64,000 nt of DNA from Fomes fomentarius (Eukaryota; Basidiomycota; Agaricomycetes; Polyporales; Polyporaceae): positions 2,852,001-2,916,000 of the forward strand of contig JABYQN010000001.1 in NCBI GenBank assembly GCA_022606135.1. The letters run 5' to 3'. A model generated the notes under the pieces. It had not been told where the DNA came from. It ran no database searches and was given only the letters and a program-made list of their open reading frames with translations. Below, one piece after another: positions 62,137 through 64,000 of the stretch; the stretch's first letter is position 1; each line of letters starts with the position of its first letter. The position numbers and the translations under genes are program-made.

Positions 62137-62621
62137 GACTTTTTCTGAGTGCACGTTCGTTGAATGACTGGATGCCTCGTGTAATGGGAGGTGCTGCTGC
62201 TGCTGCTGACGATTGACATGCGTTGGCCTGACCTCTGTGAATTGTGTTATGATTATGTATACAATATGATTCTTGATGCTATGCCGAATGGACGATCCTG
62301 ATCAATATCCGCATTGAAGTACGCTATTAGTACAGAGATGGAGTGAGTCCGCGTCTGTGAAGTCCTTGTAAAGAATGTTGTGCATCCGTGTATAGGATGT
62401 TGTGCAGGGGAGAAAACAGCAACGGTATGGAAACAAGGTATCATGGAAGGAGCAAAGATGGAAGGAGCAAAGTCGGTATATGATGATGGTACAGACTAGT
62501 CCGTGAAAGAATTAGACAGGCCTAATGTAGCCCGCAAGGCGCATGTACTGTGTAGGTGATGAGGCGAGAACGTGCAAAATACAGGCAAATAACCACGCAC
62601 AAGATCCGCAATACAACGTCG
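62137..62621. other. Tail-to-tail spacer
   Basis: 485 bp after NEDD1. A short GCT repeat (five units) sits near 62190. Nothing else is recognised. Confidence 0.4.
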
Positions 62622-63294
62622 TCATGAACTTGAACTTGAGCAAGAAGTTGGCGTCTCGACGTCCGTCAGCTCCCCATCGTCATCGATGACGAGCGCGATG
62701 CTTCCGATATTGTCTGTGAAGATGCCGTAGTAGCCCAGGGTCAGGCCGCGCTCGACGAGATGTTCATGCAACCGCGCGTCCTCGCGCAAGTCGTCGGCGC
62801 CTTCCTCGTCCACGGCAATCTTGACGATCACATTCCGGGGAGGCACTGTGGAGGTGGGAGAGTCGATGGCCATGATGGCGCCCCAGACGATGTACGTGGT
62901 TTCCCGCCGGACGGGACGGGTGATGAGGACGGCGACGTCTGAAGTGATCGTGGACGTGACCGAGGAGACGGTGTTCGAGCGGGATAGCATGTCGGTCAGC
63001 TTCTTCGAGGGCCGCGCAGGGGAGAGCTTGACGCGGCGGAAACGGCTGTAGTTGCGCGACTTGAGAGGTCCCCAATTGAACGCGAGGTGGAGCTCCCTGG
63101 GCTTGAGCTGAGCAGACCGTCAGCTTCCTATTATTAGTACCTCAAATTCTGGGACATACCACAACATCTGGAGCGGAGAGGTGCTTTGCGACATTGATGA
63201 ACTCGTTCGCGCCCAGCGTATCCAGCTCAAGCATGCAGCCTGGGTGAGGACGCGCAACATGGCGAGGACGTGGGGCATGAAGCAGAAGAGACAT
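62622..63294 (-). CDS. Small unknown protein resembling a kinase N-lobe
   Basis: Two exons: MSLLLHAPRPRHVARPHPGC to LSAPDVV, a short intron (GTATGT donor near 63160), then LKPRELHLAFNWGPLKSRNY to the stop at 62622, about 200 residues. The second exon holds, in order, VIVKIAVD (like a beta-3 strand with its Lys), LREDARLHEHLVERGL (like an alpha-C helix) and YYGIFTDNIGSIALVIDDDG (like the hinge region). There is no catalytic loop or DFG, and the protein ends in an acidic then poly-Ser tail. I cannot name a family. The kinase-like reading is inference; the gene model is fairly good. Confidence 0.6.
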
Positions 63295-63772
63295 AGTGAA
63301 GGTGTTTGCGCTGGGGGCACCGAGGGGATGGGGAGCAGGGATAAGGCTAGCCGTTTGGGGCGGGCGGACAAACTATTATATGGGGTCCGCAGTCATTGAA
63401 TTCTGACATCGCCATCAATATTGACTCAAGGAGAAGGAGGTCTGTGCAGTCAGAGTGGCGGGGAGAAGCAGCCGCTGTGTCATCGCCCATTCTGCGCAAC
63501 ACACTCCATTCTGAATCCAGTCTGATGGCCAGTCACGCCGCGTCTGTCACAGTCACGACTCAGTACGCGCGCGCGCCTGTGTCGCGTCGCTGTCAGTGTC
63601 ACCTGTAGTGTGGCTCAGGTGAGGCTTCACCCGACTTGCTCCTAACCGCAACGCGCGTCCGTTCGCCCTCACCTTTCACACTTACCGTGCTACCTTTCCT
63701 TCTACTCGCGAACGGGAACTCGCTGCACTTTGGAACAACGCGCCCTCACAAATCCACGGACACGTGATAGAA
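63295..63772. other. Divergent intergenic region
   Basis: 478 bp between the small kinase-like gene (-) and the partial gene at the right edge (+). No clear motif. Confidence 0.35.
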
Positions 63773-64000
63773 ATGGCAATTGGCTCGCCTTCCACTTCCG
63801 TCACAGCAAATCTGGTATACGGGTCGGAGGCTAGCTCGGATGCGTTGAACAACGGTGCATCGGGCGAGTCAGGCGTGCAAGTATCTAGTGATGCTGAAGC
63901 GGATGATACCACTCACGACGGCAGGTCTATGTATGTCACTCTGTTTGAAGGTAAGTTTCCCATCACGACTTAGACGCATCTGTCGCGCGTATCACTTACT
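63773..64000 (+). CDS. First exon of an unknown gene, cut by window edge
   Basis: ATG at 63773 opens MAIGSPSTSVTANLVYGSEA, an acidic Ser/Asp-rich stretch, then GRSMYVTLFEG followed by a GTAAGT donor near 63950. Too short to name. The divergent start and the good donor suggest a real gene. Confidence 0.5.

Noticed and set aside
62187..62206. GCT trinucleotide repeat as a microsatellite of note
   Set aside because: Only five units, in a 3' UTR; ordinary.
61239..62219. 326-codon minus-strand open frame
   Set aside because: Antisense shadow of the Ser/Ala-rich part of NEDD1; residues are almost all Ser, Ala, Arg.
1..64000. Transposons, CRISPR arrays, viral or biosynthetic-cluster genes
   Set aside because: I found no transposase, integrase, reverse transcriptase, terminal repeats, spaced direct repeats, or PKS/NRPS/terpene genes in any frame.

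Overview
This window is nuclear DNA from a filamentous basidiomycete, most likely a wood-decay agaricomycete of the polypore type. Genes are dense and split by many short GT-AG introns of about 50-60 bases. One gene is a secreted GH6 cellobiohydrolase with a CBM1 cellulose-binding module, and another is a secreted glyoxal-oxidase-type copper radical oxidase; together they point to a lignocellulose degrader. The other genes are conserved housekeeping genes in one copy. I see no transposon, rDNA, CRISPR or prokaryotic feature. Exon joins were worked out by hand from splice signals and family conservation, so coordinates given are the start-to-stop span of each gene including introns.

Layout. 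1-1848 (-) CWF19L1/Drn1, cut by the window edge, with three zinc knuckles. 1849-4916 no gene I can support. 4917-6873 (+) secreted type-B carboxylesterase. 7822-9184 (-) NUDT19-like Nudix hydrolase ending in a peroxisomal signal. 9288-11170 (-) UBLCP1 and 11677-12678 (-) CSN8. 12899-13825 (+) NECAP. 15135-16777 (+) Cel6A. 17490-19467 (-) NFS1. 19772-21073 (+) SRSF1/Srp2-like splicing factor. 21944-25463 (-) TBCE. 25695-27539 (+) HIBCH. 29628-31074 (+) indoleamine 2,3-dioxygenase. 31490-33739 (+) RPA1. 34164-37804 (-) unknown single-pass membrane protein. 38209-42554 (-) insulysin/Ste23. 43128-43620 (-) CKS1. 43914-50377 (+) HFM1/MER3 helicase. 50475-52022 (-) TIM54. 52229-54259 (+) SNW1/Prp45. 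55054-55846 (-) hemerythrin-domain protein. 56477-58935 (+) copper radical oxidase. 59112-59183 tRNA-Arg(CCU). 59559-62136 (+) NEDD1. 62622-63294 (-) small kinase-N-lobe-like protein. 63773-64000 (+) start of an unknown gene.

Themes. Several neighbours are divergent pairs with 200-310 bp between start codons: CSN8/NECAP, NFS1/SR protein, TBCE/HIBCH, CKS1/HFM1 and TIM54/SNW1. Three genes with cell-cycle or replication roles (RPA1, the CKS1/HFM1 pair, NEDD1) carry ACGCGT (MluI cell-cycle box) motifs just upstream. The inducible-looking secreted genes and IDO have clear TATA boxes instead. The most interesting items are microexons in NECAP (6 nt) and HFM1 (10 nt), a GC-AG intron splitting the HFM1 DEVH box, a natural double Cys-to-Ser change in Cel6A, an Asp/Arg-rich tail replacing the RS domain of the SR protein, and a paired CCAAT module near the hemerythrin gene.
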